Source of the DNA: Janthinobacterium sp. PAMC25594
Lineage (GTDB): Bacteria > Pseudomonadota > Gammaproteobacteria > Burkholderiales > Burkholderiaceae_D
Reading direction: 5' to 3'
NCBI RefSeq assembly: GCF_019443505.1
Contig: NZ_CP080377.1
Coordinates: forward strand, 5,766,001-5,830,000
Length of the DNA stretch: 64,000 nucleotides
Shown here: in pieces, positions 8,251-16,713 of the stretch
How positions within the stretch are numbered: position 1 is the first letter of the stretch
Layout: the number at the start of each line of letters is the position of its first letter
The notes under the pieces: generated by a model
The model's database searches: none
Told to the model about the DNA's origin: nothing
The model's input: only the letters and a program-made list of their open reading frames with translations
Made by a program: the position numbers and the translations under genes

Positions 8251-9348
8251 ATGAACGTAGAAGAGTTTTACCAGCACGCGTTGCAGAAGCGTGATTTCAA
8301 GGCCGATGCCGCCCAGCGGCGCGCGGTCGACCGCCTGCAGCTGTGCTATGACGAGTGGGTGGCCTACAAGGGCCAGCGTTCGAGCACCTTCAAGCGCCTG
8401 CTGAACCGTCCCGCCGTGCCGAAAGGCGTGTACATGTGGGGCGGGGTAGGGCGCGGCAAATCGTTCCTGATGGATAGTTTTTACTCGGTCGTGCCCCTGG
8501 TGCGCAAGACGCGATTGCACTTCCACGAATTCATGCGCGGCGTGCACCAGCAGCTCGATGAATTGAAAGGCGTGGCCGACCCGCTCGACGAAGTGGCCAA
8601 GCGCATCGCCAAGAAATACCGCCTGATCTGTTTCGATGAATTCCACGTCTCCGACATCGCCGACGCGATGATCCTGTACAACCTGCTGTCGGCCCTGTTC
8701 GCCAATGGCGTGTCGTTCATCATGACCTCGAATTACGACCCGGACCTGCTGTATCCGGACGGTCTGCACCGCGACCGCATGCTGCCGACCATCGCGCTGC
8801 TCAAGGACAAGCTCGACGTGATGAACGTCGACGCGGGCGTCGATTACCGCGGCCGCGCGCTGGAACAGGTGGAAAGCTACTACACGCCGCTGGGCGCGGA
8901 CACGGACCGGGCCTTGCGCGACGCCTACACGCGCATCGCCGAGACGGCCGACGAAGACGCGCGCATCCGCATCGAGAGCCGCGAAATCCATTGCCTGCGC
9001 CGCGCCGGCGGCATCATCTGGTTCGATTTCGCCACCCTGTGCGGCGGACCCCGCTCGCAAAATGATTACCTGGAAATCGCCAGCCGCTTCCATACGGTGA
9101 TATTGTCCGGCATACCGGCCATGTCGGCGGCGCAGTCGTCCGAAGCGCGCCGCTTCACCTGGCTGATCGACGTGTTTTATGATCAAAAGGTCAAGCTGAT
9201 CATGTCGGCCGAAGTGGCGCCCGAGCAGCTGTACACGAACGGCATGCTGGCCAACGAGTTTCACCGTACCGTTTCGCGTATCATCGAGATGCAATCGCGC
9301 GAATACATGGAAAAAGAACAGCGCGGCGCGGCCGACGCGATCGTTTGA
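8251..9348 (+). CDS. zapE: Cell division ATPase ZapE (AFG1-like)
   Basis: ZapE is a Z-ring-associated AAA+-type ATPase of the AFG1/YhcM family. The 365-residue protein has the Walker A motif GGVGRGKS (residues 64-71) in YMWGGVGRGKSFLMDSF and a Walker B motif in LICFDEFHVSDIADAMIL, plus the family signature TSNYDPDLLYPDG. I chose the ATG at 8251 (MNVEEFYQHALQ); a TTG at 8230 would add seven residues not typical of the family. Gene order lpd-zapE is common in beta- and gammaproteobacteria. Confidence 0.94.
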   Translation: MNVEEFYQHALQKRDFKADAAQRRAVDRLQLCYDEWVAYKGQRSSTFKRLLNRPAVPKGVYMWGGVGRGKSFLMDSFYSVVPLVRKTRLHFHEFMRGVHQQLDELKGVADPLDEVAKRIAKKYRLICFDEFHVSDIADAMILYNLLSALFANGVSFIMTSNYDPDLLYPDGLHRDRMLPTIALLKDKLDVMNVDAGVDYRGRALEQVESYYTPLGADTDRALRDAYTRIAETADEDARIRIESREIHCLRRAGGIIWFDFATLCGGPRSQNDYLEIASRFHTVILSGIPAMSAAQSSEARRFTWLIDVFYDQKVKLIMSAEVAPEQLYTNGMLANEFHRTVSRIIEMQSREYMEKEQRGAADAIV

Positions 9349-9358
9349 GGCAGGGATA

Positions 9359-10087
9359 ATGAAGATGATGGCAAATACACTATACAAGCTGGGCGCCGCG
9401 CTGGGCCTGGTCCTGGCGTTGTCCGCCTGCGCGCACCAGGGGGCCGCGGCATTGGATGAGGTTGGCGCACCGCAGGTGCCCGCCACCTTGTCGGTGGAGG
9501 AAGCGGACGCCAAGCTGAAGCAGTCAGCCAGCGAGCGCGAGGCGGCGGAAAATGAGTTTGCCGCGCGGGAACTGGAGTGCTACGACAGGTTTTTCGTGAA
9601 TAACTGCCTCGACAAGGCCAAGGAAAAGCGCCGCCTGATCCTCGTGCGCCTGCGCGCCGTCGACGCGGAAGCGAATTACTTCAAGCGGGCCGAATCCGTG
9701 CGCCTGCGCGACATCGACCTGGCCAGGACGCAGGAAGATGCGCGCCTGGACGCCGAGCAGCGGGCTGCGGCCATGCCCAAGCCTGTGAAGGTCGTCGCGC
9801 CCGAGCCGGCGCCGCCCAAGCCGGAAGGCAAGAGCGTTGCCGAGCGCGAAGCTGCGCAAGCGGCGAAGGTGGCGAAACAGGCCGCCGCCGATGCCGCCGA
9901 CGCGCCGCGCCGCGCGGCCCGCGAGGCAGACTATGCGCGCAAGCAGGCTGACGCCGTGGCGCGCCAGAAAAGAGTGGCGCAACGCCTGGCCGAGCGCCAG
10001 GCCGAAGCGCAGGCCAAGGCTGCCAAGGCGGCCGCGGATGCTGCCAGCACGCCGGCCGTTGTTGTGCCTGTACCTCCTGCCAAATAA
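9359..10087 (+). CDS. Predicted lipoprotein with coiled-coil, Ala/Lys-rich
   Basis: The 242-residue protein has a lipoprotein signal peptide ending at the lipobox LSAC (C24). The following 200 residues are highly charged and Ala-rich, with long predicted helices (AEREAAQAAKVAKQAA, ARQKRVAQRLAERQAEAQAK) broken by a Pro-rich stretch near residues 140-160. Two further cysteines (ELECYDRFFVNNCLDKAKEKRR, split here for reading) may form a disulfide. Such proteins near zapE are common as uncharacterised envelope proteins in Oxalobacteraceae. I do not recognise a functional domain. ATG 9359 follows GGCAGGG; ATG 9368 is an alternative. Confidence 0.8.
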   Translation: MKMMANTLYKLGAALGLVLALSACAHQGAAALDEVGAPQVPATLSVEEADAKLKQSASEREAAENEFAARELECYDRFFVNNCLDKAKEKRRLILVRLRAVDAEANYFKRAESVRLRDIDLARTQEDARLDAEQRAAAMPKPVKVVAPEPAPPKPEGKSVAEREAAQAAKVAKQAAADAADAPRRAAREADYARKQADAVARQKRVAQRLAERQAEAQAKAAKAAADAASTPAVVVPVPPAK

Positions 10088-10236
10088 GAAAGAGCTGCGC
10101 GCGTGGGGCATGCCGGAAATGGCGTGCCCTAACGCGCGCGGCGGGTTAAACTATGCACTTGCCGGTGATGCCGGCATCAATGGCTGCCTGCGTACCTTGC
10201 GCGCGCCTGTTACCAACACTGCCTGGAACGCAACAC

Positions 10237-10437
10237 ATGAGCGATGCACAGCATATACAGCGGCGCCTGATTGAACTCAACGTGGAGCACCGTGACCTCG
10301 ATGCCGTCATCGAGTTGCTGATACTCGATGGTCACCATGACGAGCTGCAGCTGCGCCGCCTGAAAAAGCGCAAATTGCAATTGAAGGATCACATCACCTT
10401 GCTGAAAATGCAGTTGGTGCCCGACGTTCCCGCCTGA
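10237..10437 (+). CDS. YdcH-like small protein (DUF465)
   Basis: The 66-residue protein MSDAQHIQRRLIELNVEHRD... has the heptad pattern and basic KKRKLQLKDHI motif of the YdcH/DUF465 family: short helical-hairpin proteins of unknown function, normally starting with 'H..L...H..LD..I'. Here EHRDLDAVIELL and LRRLKKRKLQLKDHI match well. I chose the ATG at 10237 because upstream in-frame ATGs (for example 10153) add a Cys/Pro-rich stretch unlike the family. It is isolated, with 149 bases to the upstream gene. Confidence 0.82.
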   Translation: MSDAQHIQRRLIELNVEHRDLDAVIELLILDGHHDELQLRRLKKRKLQLKDHITLLKMQLVPDVPA

Positions 10438-10480
10438 GGGGCGCCAGTAGCGTCCAGTCCAGCCTTCACCTAAGTATATT

Positions 10481-12523
10481 TTGACCGATCACAATTTATT
10501 GCCCGTAAACCCAGAAGGCCAGCCTGCCGATCTGCCAGCCGAACCGCAGGCGGCGCCTGGCAAGCACGATGCCGACATCGAGCGCCTGTTCGGTGCCGGT
10601 GGCCCGCTCGGTCCCGCCGTGGGCAGCTACAAGCCGCGCCGTTCGCAAACGGAAATGGCCAAGGCCATCGCCCACGCCATCGACAGCCAGACCACGCTGA
10701 TCGCCGAGGCGGGCACGGGCACAGGTAAAACCTTTGCCTATCTGGTGCCGGCCCTGATGTGGGGCGGCAAGACCATTGTTTCCACCGGCACGAAGAACTT
10801 GCAGGATCAATTGTTCCTGCGCGATATCCCCACCGTGCGCGCCGCGCTGCAGGCACCCGTCTCGGTGGCCCTGCTGAAGGGCCGCTCGAACTACGTCTGC
10901 CACTATCACCTGGAACGCACCCTGCAGAACGGGCGCATGACCTCGCGCGACGACGTGGGGCATTTGCGCGAAATCTCGCGCTTCATCAAGATGACCAGCT
11001 CCGGCGACAAGGCGGAACTGGCCAAGGTGCCGGAAAACGCCATGATCTGGAACCTGGTGACGTCCACGCGCGACACCTGCATGGGCGCCGAGTGCCAGTA
11101 TTACCAGGATTGTTTTGTGATGAAGGCCCGCAAGGAAGCCCAGCAGGCCGATGTGGTGGTGGTCAACCACCATCTGTTCTTTGCCGACGTGGCCCTGAAG
11201 GACACGGGCGTGGCGGAATTGCTGCCTTCGGCCAATACCATCATCTTCGATGAGGCGCACCAGCTGCCCGACACGGCCACTTTGTTCTTCGGTAACACGG
11301 TGTCGACCTCGCAAATCCTGGAACTGTGCCGCGACGTGCTGGCCGAGGGCCTGGCGCACGCGCGCGGCATCGACTGGGCCAAGACGGTGACGGTGGTGGA
11401 AAAGGCGGCGCGCGACCTGCGCCTGACGTTCTCGCAGGATATCGTGCGCCTGTCCCTGCCGCAAATCGCCCCGTCGAGCGACTTCTTTCCCGCGCTCGAC
11501 ACGCTCAAAGATGAGCTCGACGGCATGGTGGCCGTGTTGGAAACCCAGGCGGAACGGGCGGAAACGCTGGAACAGTGCCGCGTGCGCGGCGTCGAACTGG
11601 CGCAGCAGCTGAGCGGCTGGAAGTTCGATCCGAAGGCGAAAGTGGCGGCCGGCGAAGAAGCCGTGTTCTGGGTGGAGGCGTTTTCCAGCTCCTTGCAGTT
11701 GCATAAAACACCGTTGTCGATCGCGCCGATCTTCAACAACCAGCGCGAAGGCACGCCGCGCAGCTGGATTTTCACGTCCGCCACCCTGGCCGTGAAGAAC
11801 GATTTCAAGCATTTTTCGGAACAGATGGGCTTGACGGGCGAACCGTCGCATACGTGGCCGAGCCCCTTCGACTATGGCCAGCAGGGCTTGCTGTTCGTGC
11901 CGCAAAACCTGCCGCAACCGAACTCGCTGGGCTACACGGACGCCGTCATCGACTGCGCCTTGCCCATCATCGAGGCGGCGGGCGGGCGCACCTTTTTCCT
12001 GTGTACCACCTTGCGGGCCGTCAAACGCGCGGCCGAGCGCCTGACCGACGAATTCAAGCAGCGCGGCCTGAACTTCCCCCTGTTCGTGCAGGGCGACAAG
12101 GGCCGCACGGAATTGCTGGACCAGTTCCGCGCCGCCGGGAATGGCGTGCTGATCGGCAGCCAAAGCTTCTGGGAAGGCGTCGACGTGCGCGGCGATGCGC
12201 TCTCTCTGGTGATCATCGACAAGCTGCCGTTCGCGCCGCCCGACGACCCGGTCCTGGCGGCGCGCATCGAAGTGATGGAAAAGCAGGGCAAGAACGGTTT
12301 CATGCACCATTCGCTGCCGGAAGCCATCATCAACCTGAAGCAGGGCGCAGGCCGCCTGATCCGTGACGAGGGCGACCGCGGCGTGCTGATGATCTGTGAT
12401 CCGCGCCTCATTTCCAAGCCGTACGGCAAGCGCATCTGGCAAAGCCTGCCACCGTTCAAGCGCACGCGCGACACAAACGAAGTGGTGGAGTTCTTCCGCA
12501 ACCTGCCCGCCAAGGGCGCTTAA
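10481..12523 (+). CDS. ATP-dependent DNA helicase, DinG/YoaA family (XPD-like)
   Basis: An iron-sulfur superfamily 2 helicase of about 680 residues. It shows Walker A in EAGTGTGKTFAYL (about residues 76-88), four cysteines of an XPD-like FeS cluster (NYVCHYHLE, DTCMGAECQYYQDC), the DEAH box in IFDEAHQLPD, and C-terminal helicase motifs including SFWEGVDVRGD and QGAGRLIRDEGDRG. It matches the YoaA-type branch, associated with replication-fork repair. The start is uncertain: the frame opens with TTG at 10481, no obvious Shine-Dalgarno is present, and the first ATG lies within the essential KPRRSQTEMA motif, so a non-ATG start is required. Confidence 0.93.
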   Translation: MTDHNLLPVNPEGQPADLPAEPQAAPGKHDADIERLFGAGGPLGPAVGSYKPRRSQTEMAKAIAHAIDSQTTLIAEAGTGTGKTFAYLVPALMWGGKTIVSTGTKNLQDQLFLRDIPTVRAALQAPVSVALLKGRSNYVCHYHLERTLQNGRMTSRDDVGHLREISRFIKMTSSGDKAELAKVPENAMIWNLVTSTRDTCMGAECQYYQDCFVMKARKEAQQADVVVVNHHLFFADVALKDTGVAELLPSANTIIFDEAHQLPDTATLFFGNTVSTSQILELCRDVLAEGLAHARGIDWAKTVTVVEKAARDLRLTFSQDIVRLSLPQIAPSSDFFPALDTLKDELDGMVAVLETQAERAETLEQCRVRGVELAQQLSGWKFDPKAKVAAGEEAVFWVEAFSSSLQLHKTPLSIAPIFNNQREGTPRSWIFTSATLAVKNDFKHFSEQMGLTGEPSHTWPSPFDYGQQGLLFVPQNLPQPNSLGYTDAVIDCALPIIEAAGGRTFFLCTTLRAVKRAAERLTDEFKQRGLNFPLFVQGDKGRTELLDQFRAAGNGVLIGSQSFWEGVDVRGDALSLVIIDKLPFAPPDDPVLAARIEVMEKQGKNGFMHHSLPEAIINLKQGAGRLIRDEGDRGVLMICDPRLISKPYGKRIWQSLPPFKRTRDTNEVVEFFRNLPAKGA

Positions 12524-12531
12524 GTCTTCGT

Positions 12532-12556
12532 TGCCGGCGCCAGTTGCGCGCCGGCA
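12532..12556 (+). terminator. Possible terminator after the helicase gene
   Basis: TGCCGGCGC (12532-12540) pairs with GCGCCGGCA (12548-12556), followed by a moderately T-rich stretch (TATTTCCCTTTG). The next 230 bases up to the TIR gene hold no other feature I can support. Confidence 0.6.
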
Positions 12557-12793
12557 TATTTCCCTTTGTTATCAAGCCCCTGGCGTTTTTGCGCCGTGTT
12601 TGCCTGCGCGCCAGTCATGCCAGAAATGGGCGTGATCGCGCCAGTTTCTGGCTTTTTCCGCCATGTCCAGGACGCCGGACACATCTTTGCGCCAGCGCAA
12701 ACAGGCTTGTTGCCGGGCGGTCTACAGTGAGCTCATGCCTTGCAGGATGAAGGCGCGGCGATGGCAGCGCCGCACGGGGAACAGGGGGATGCC

Positions 12794-13399
12794 ATGGAGA
12801 TCCGCTACGGCTGTTTCTTGAGCTATGCACACTGCCAATATGCGTTCATGAACAAGTTCAAGAATGATCTCATCGAGGCGCTGGCTTGCTATCTGGAACC
12901 GCACCTCGACCGTGAAGAAGTGCTGTTCATCGACAGCGAGCAACTGGGCGGCGGCGACGATATCGACCTGCGCGTGGCGCGCGCCATGTGCCAGAGCGTC
13001 TGCATGATCGTGCTGTACACGCCCAAATATGAAGCGCACGGCTATACGCGGCGTGAATTTGCTGCCATGCAACTAATCGAACAGGAGCGGCGCGCCTGGT
13101 ATGAGCTGCCCAGCCACCTGATCATCCCCATCATCATGACGCGCCATCCGGACGGCTTGCCACCGCAAATCACGGAGTCGGGGCTGTACGTCGATTTCTC
13201 CGGCTATACGCTGGCCAGCGGCGACCTGAAGTCGAATCCGCAATACTTGCCCGACATCGACCGCATCGTGCAGCGCATCGCCAAGCATTACCACTTGCTC
13301 AAGCGGTCAACGCCGCCCGGCCACGATTGCAGCCGTTTCGTGTTGCCCGATATTCCACCGGAATGGCGCGCCATTCCGCCTCCCCACTTTCCGCGTTAA
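12794..13399 (+). CDS. TIR-like domain protein, FxsC-like
   Basis: The 201-residue protein opens directly with a TIR-like beta1 motif (YGCFLSYAH, residues 4-12). It continues with VLFIDSEQLGGGDDIDLRVA, matching the 'FID...L..GD' second box, then SVCMIVLYTPKY and YTRREFAAM, where the Glu is at the position of the TIR NADase catalytic glutamate. The rest is a compact alpha/beta region with no membrane segment. I chose ATG 12794 (AGGGGGAT, 5-base spacing); ATG 12761 with AAGG upstream is a real alternative. The next gene starts 19 bases downstream and encodes a KGGTGR ATPase, so the two form one operon. TIR domains act as NAD-cleaving effectors or as scaffolds; which applies here is not evident. 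Confidence 0.78.
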   Translation: MEIRYGCFLSYAHCQYAFMNKFKNDLIEALACYLEPHLDREEVLFIDSEQLGGGDDIDLRVARAMCQSVCMIVLYTPKYEAHGYTRREFAAMQLIEQERRAWYELPSHLIIPIIMTRHPDGLPPQITESGLYVDFSGYTLASGDLKSNPQYLPDIDRIVQRIAKHYHLLKRSTPPGHDCSRFVLPDIPPEWRAIPPPHFPR

Positions 13400-13418
13400 T
13401 CACGTAAAAGGTCCTGTC

Positions 13419-15872
13419 ATGGAATGCCAACGCCTCTCCCTGCCGCCTTTGAGCGCCCCTGGCGAAGTCGTCACCTTCTATTCCTACAAGGGAGGTACCG
13501 GCCGCACCATGGCCCTGTCGAACATCGCCGTCCTGCTGGCGCGCCGTGAAAACGCCAGCGTGCCCGTGCTGATGCTGGACTGGGACATGGAAGCGCCGGG
13601 CCTGCACCATTATTTCGAGCAGCACGAGGAACGGCCGGGCGTGCTCGAGTTCTTCGAGGCGTGCCGCCAGCAGCTCGAGCGCATCAGCCTTGAAAATGGC
13701 GGCGGGCAGGGCGCAGGCCGCGATGATGCGGCGCTGGCGCAACGCGTGCTCGACGCCATCGACTGGCAGCAATACGTGGTGCGCGTCGACCAGGGCAGCC
13801 CGCTGTACCTGATGCGCGCGGGGCGTTTCGATGCCAGCTACAGCGAACGCCTGGCGCAGATGCGCTGGGATCAGCTGTTCGACACTTGCCCGGCCCTGTT
13901 CCGCTGCTTCGCCGATACCCTGGCCCAGCATTTCCGCTACGTGCTGGTCGATTCGCGCACCGGCCGCACGGACAGCGCCGGCATCTGCACCACCTTGCTG
14001 CCGAAAAAGCTGGTGGTGGTCTTCACGCCGAACCGGCAAAGCCTGGAAGGCGTCGACGCGCTCGTCACCCGTGCCATCGAATACCGCCGCAGTCATGAGG
14101 ATGAACAGCGTCCGCTGCTCGTCTACCCCTTGCCTTCGCGCATAGAAATGGGCGATGGTGCGCAGCGGGCAGAGTGGCGGCGCGGCGACGCGCACAAGGG
14201 CATCGCCGGCTTCCAGCCCATGTTCGAGCGCCTGCTGCGCACCTCCTACGGCTTGCCGCAGATTGCCCTCGACAGCTATTTCGACGAAGTCCAGCTGCAG
14301 CAGACGAAAACCTTTGCCTATGGCGAACAGCTGGCCGTGCGCATCGACCAGGGCGGCGACCGCTTTTCTCTCACGCGCACCTTCGAAGCCTTTTTGCACT
14401 GGATGACGGGCGGCTACTTTCCCTGGCAATCGAGCCGTGAAATCGCCTTGCTGGGCGCCATCGGCGAAGCGCGCCAGGCCTTGCTGCTCAGACCGGGCCG
14501 CGCCGTGGCCCTGCCGCTGGCGCGCGACCTGGCCCGCCTGGGCGAGCTGTACCGCAAGGACGGGCGCAGCGCGCAGGCGCTCGATGCCTTTCGCCAGAGC
14601 GTCGAGATCCGCGTACGCCTGCTGGGCGAGGAGCATCCCGACAGCCTGGCGTGCAAGAGCGGCATGGCGCGCCTGCTGCGCCAGCTGGGCAAGCTCGATG
14701 AAGCGCGCTTCCTGGAAGAAGACGTACTCGACGTGCGCGAGCGCGTGCTGGGCAGCGAGCATCCCGACACCCTGGCCGCCCGGGCCTGCCTGGCGCAAAC
14801 GCTGTTGCTGCAGGGGGAGCTGGCGGCGGCGCTGCTGCTGCGCGATGCCGTGCTGGCAAGCTACGCGCGCCAGCTGGGCAGCGAGCATCCGCTGACGCTG
14901 GAAGCGATGGATGGCCGCGCCGCCACCTTGCTGCGCATGGGGCGGCTGGCGCAGGCGCAGCAAGTGCTGGGCACGGTGGTGGCGGCGCGCGAGCGCCTGT
15001 TTGGCGCCGAGCATGGCGATACCTTGCGCAGCAAGCTGGCCCTGGCGCAGGCCCTGGGGCGCGCAGGCGACCTGGAAGGCGCGCGGCGCCTGCTCGCTGC
15101 CGTGCTGCAGGTGCAGGAGCGGCGCCTGGGCAGCGACCATGCGGCCACGCTGGCCACGCGCGACTTGCTGGCCGATATCGTGGCCGGGCAGGGCGACTGG
15201 GCCGGCGCGCGCCAGTTGCACGAAGACCAGGTGGCGGCGCGTGAGCGCACGCACGGGCTCGACCATCCTGAAACCCTGATGAGCCAGCGCAAGCTGGCCG
15301 AGGCGCTGCTGCGGCGTGGCGAGCTCGATGCGGCGCGCAGCGTGCAGGAGCAGGTGCTGGAAGTGCATGCGCGCCTGCTGGGCGAAGACCACCTCGATAC
15401 CTTGCACAGCAAGAAGCAATTGGCCGGCACCCTGCAGCAGCAGGGCGACAGCGAGGCGGCGCGCCTGCTGGAAGACGCCGTGCTCAGCGGCAGCGACCGC
15501 TTGCTGAATGCGCCCGTCACGGGACATGCGGACAGCGTGCTGGACGGCGCCCGGCATTTGCAGGAAACCATCCTTGCCGGCCGCGCCAGCGGGCAGGACG
15601 TGGCCGAGCCGGACACCCTGGCCAGCATGATCTCGATGTTGCAAGGCATGATCGAGCGCGAACAGTATGCGCAGGCGGGCGAACTGGCCGAACATTTGAA
15701 GTCCGGTCTGCTGCGCCCGGGCGTGCCGGGCAAGCTGCGCAGGCGCGGCATGGCGCAGATGAAAAGAATGTATAAATTGCAAGGCGACCTGAATGCCTTG
15801 CTGGCCTTGCAGGAGGATGAAGTGCAGGCGCTGGAAGGGGCGTTATCGGAAGCGCGCATCGAGCAGCGCTGA
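13419..15872 (+). CDS. KGGTGR-type P-loop ATPase with TPR repeats, FxsT-like
   Basis: The 817-residue protein begins with a ParA/MinD-like deviant P-loop, FYSYKGGTGRTMALSN (KGGTGRT at residues 24-30), and MLDWDMEAPGL (52-62), the signature pairing of KGGVGR-variant ATPases. VLVDSRTGRTDSAG supplies a Walker B-like strand. After the ATPase (about 1-340) come seven TPR_10/TPR_12-type units of exactly 42 residues marked by HPDSL, HPDTL, HPLTL, HGDTL, HAATL, HPETL and HLDTL, then a divergent helical tail. The same ATPase-TPR architecture occurs in FxsT of actinobacterial FxSxx-COOH loci next to a TIR-like FxsC. AAAAGG 8 bases upstream fixes the start. Probable role: ligand- or invader-sensing NTPase switch controlling the TIR partner (inference). 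Confidence 0.82.
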   Translation: MECQRLSLPPLSAPGEVVTFYSYKGGTGRTMALSNIAVLLARRENASVPVLMLDWDMEAPGLHHYFEQHEERPGVLEFFEACRQQLERISLENGGGQGAGRDDAALAQRVLDAIDWQQYVVRVDQGSPLYLMRAGRFDASYSERLAQMRWDQLFDTCPALFRCFADTLAQHFRYVLVDSRTGRTDSAGICTTLLPKKLVVVFTPNRQSLEGVDALVTRAIEYRRSHEDEQRPLLVYPLPSRIEMGDGAQRAEWRRGDAHKGIAGFQPMFERLLRTSYGLPQIALDSYFDEVQLQQTKTFAYGEQLAVRIDQGGDRFSLTRTFEAFLHWMTGGYFPWQSSREIALLGAIGEARQALLLRPGRAVALPLARDLARLGELYRKDGRSAQALDAFRQSVEIRVRLLGEEHPDSLACKSGMARLLRQLGKLDEARFLEEDVLDVRERVLGSEHPDTLAARACLAQTLLLQGELAAALLLRDAVLASYARQLGSEHPLTLEAMDGRAATLLRMGRLAQAQQVLGTVVAARERLFGAEHGDTLRSKLALAQALGRAGDLEGARRLLAAVLQVQERRLGSDHAATLATRDLLADIVAGQGDWAGARQLHEDQVAARERTHGLDHPETLMSQRKLAEALLRRGELDAARSVQEQVLEVHARLLGEDHLDTLHSKKQLAGTLQQQGDSEAARLLEDAVLSGSDRLLNAPVTGHADSVLDGARHLQETILAGRASGQDVAEPDTLASMISMLQGMIEREQYAQAGELAEHLKSGLLRPGVPGKLRRRGMAQMKRMYKLQGDLNALLALQEDEVQALEGALSEARIEQR
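14631..15510 (+). repeat. Seven tandem 126-base coding repeats (TPR units)
   Basis: The GA(G/C)CA(T/C) codon pair that starts each HPDTL-like motif recurs at 14631, 14757, 14883, 15009, 15135, 15261 and 15387, with a spacing of exactly 126 bases each time. The units diverge in sequence but not in length. Confidence 0.85.
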
Positions 15873-15966
15873 CGCCTTGCGCCATGTCAGCGCGGCGGCA
15901 TAAATAATGCTGCCATTCGGCGCGTGGCACGCGCAGTGTTGGCATTGCTTCAGGTAAAATCTCGTT

Positions 15967-16704
15967 ATGAGAATTCTTATCAGTAACGACGACGGTTACC
16001 TGGCGCCAGGCCTGGCGGCCTTGGCCGACGCGCTCGCGCCCATTGCGGAAATCGTCGTGGTGGCGCCCGACAGCAATCGTTCGGGCGCGTCCAATTCGCT
16101 GTCCCTGGACCGGCCCCTGTCCGTGCACAAGGCGGCCAACGGCTTTTATTTTGTCAACGGCACGCCCACCGACTGCGTGCACGTGGCGCTGACGGGCATG
16201 CTCATCGAGCGCCCCGACCTGGTGGTGTCCGGCATCAACAACGGTCCCAACATGGGCGACGACACCCTGTATTCGGGCACCGTGGCGGCCGCCACGGAAG
16301 GCTATCTGTTCGGCATTCCCGCCATCGCCTTTTCCCAGTCGCAGTTCGGCTGGGCCAACCTGGACGCGGCCGCCCGCGTGGCACGGGAAATCGTCGAGCG
16401 CCAGTTCGACGCCCTGCAGAAACCGTATTTGCTGAATGTGAACATCCCCGCCATTCCATATGAACAATTGCAAGGCGTGGTCGCCACGCGCCTGGGCAAG
16501 CGCCATTCGGCCGAGCCCGTGATCCGCGCCCTCGACCCCCGTGGCCGTGAAATCTTCTGGATCGGCCCTGCCGGCGCCGCCAAGGAAGGCGGTCCTGGCA
16601 CGGACTTTTACGCCATTGAACATGGACAAGTCTCGATCACGCCGCTGCAGATCGACCTGACCCATACCACCCAACTCGATGCACTGGCAAAAGGCCTGGC
16701 ATGA
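15967..16704 (+). CDS. surE: 5'/3'-nucleotidase SurE
   Basis: SurE is a metal-dependent phosphatase of nucleoside monophosphates and polyphosphate, linked to stationary-phase survival. The 245-residue protein has the N-terminal metal site [14 protein letters not shown] (D8, D9), [16 protein letters not shown] (S39), the conserved [11 protein letters not shown] and [22 protein letters not shown]. Length matches the family. It starts the conserved cluster surE-pcm-nlpD-rpoS; pcm begins 10 bases after its stop codon, so the two are probably co-transcribed. Confidence 0.97.
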   Translation: MRILISNDDGYLAPGLAALADALAPIAEIVVVAPDSNRSGASNSLSLDRPLSVHKAANGFYFVNGTPTDCVHVALTGMLIERPDLVVSGINNGPNMGDDTLYSGTVAAATEGYLFGIPAIAFSQSQFGWANLDAAARVAREIVERQFDALQKPYLLNVNIPAIPYEQLQGVVATRLGKRHSAEPVIRALDPRGREIFWIGPAGAAKEGGPGTDFYAIEHGQVSITPLQIDLTHTTQLDALAKGLA

Positions 16705-16713
16705 CCGCTCACT

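Noticed and set aside
13299..15782. An 827-codon minus-strand frame opposite the KGGTGR ATPase
   Set aside because: The residue composition (His/Arg/Gln/Ala-rich, no motif) is that of antisense translation, and the plus strand carries clear P-loop and TPR motifs in phase with the repeats.
12524..15966. Search for FxsA precursor peptide and radical SAM (FxsB) genes around the TIR/ATPase pair
   Set aside because: No short ORF ending in the FxSxx pattern and no CxxxCxxC radical SAM motif is found in the flanking sequence, so a full FxSxx-COOH system is not claimed.
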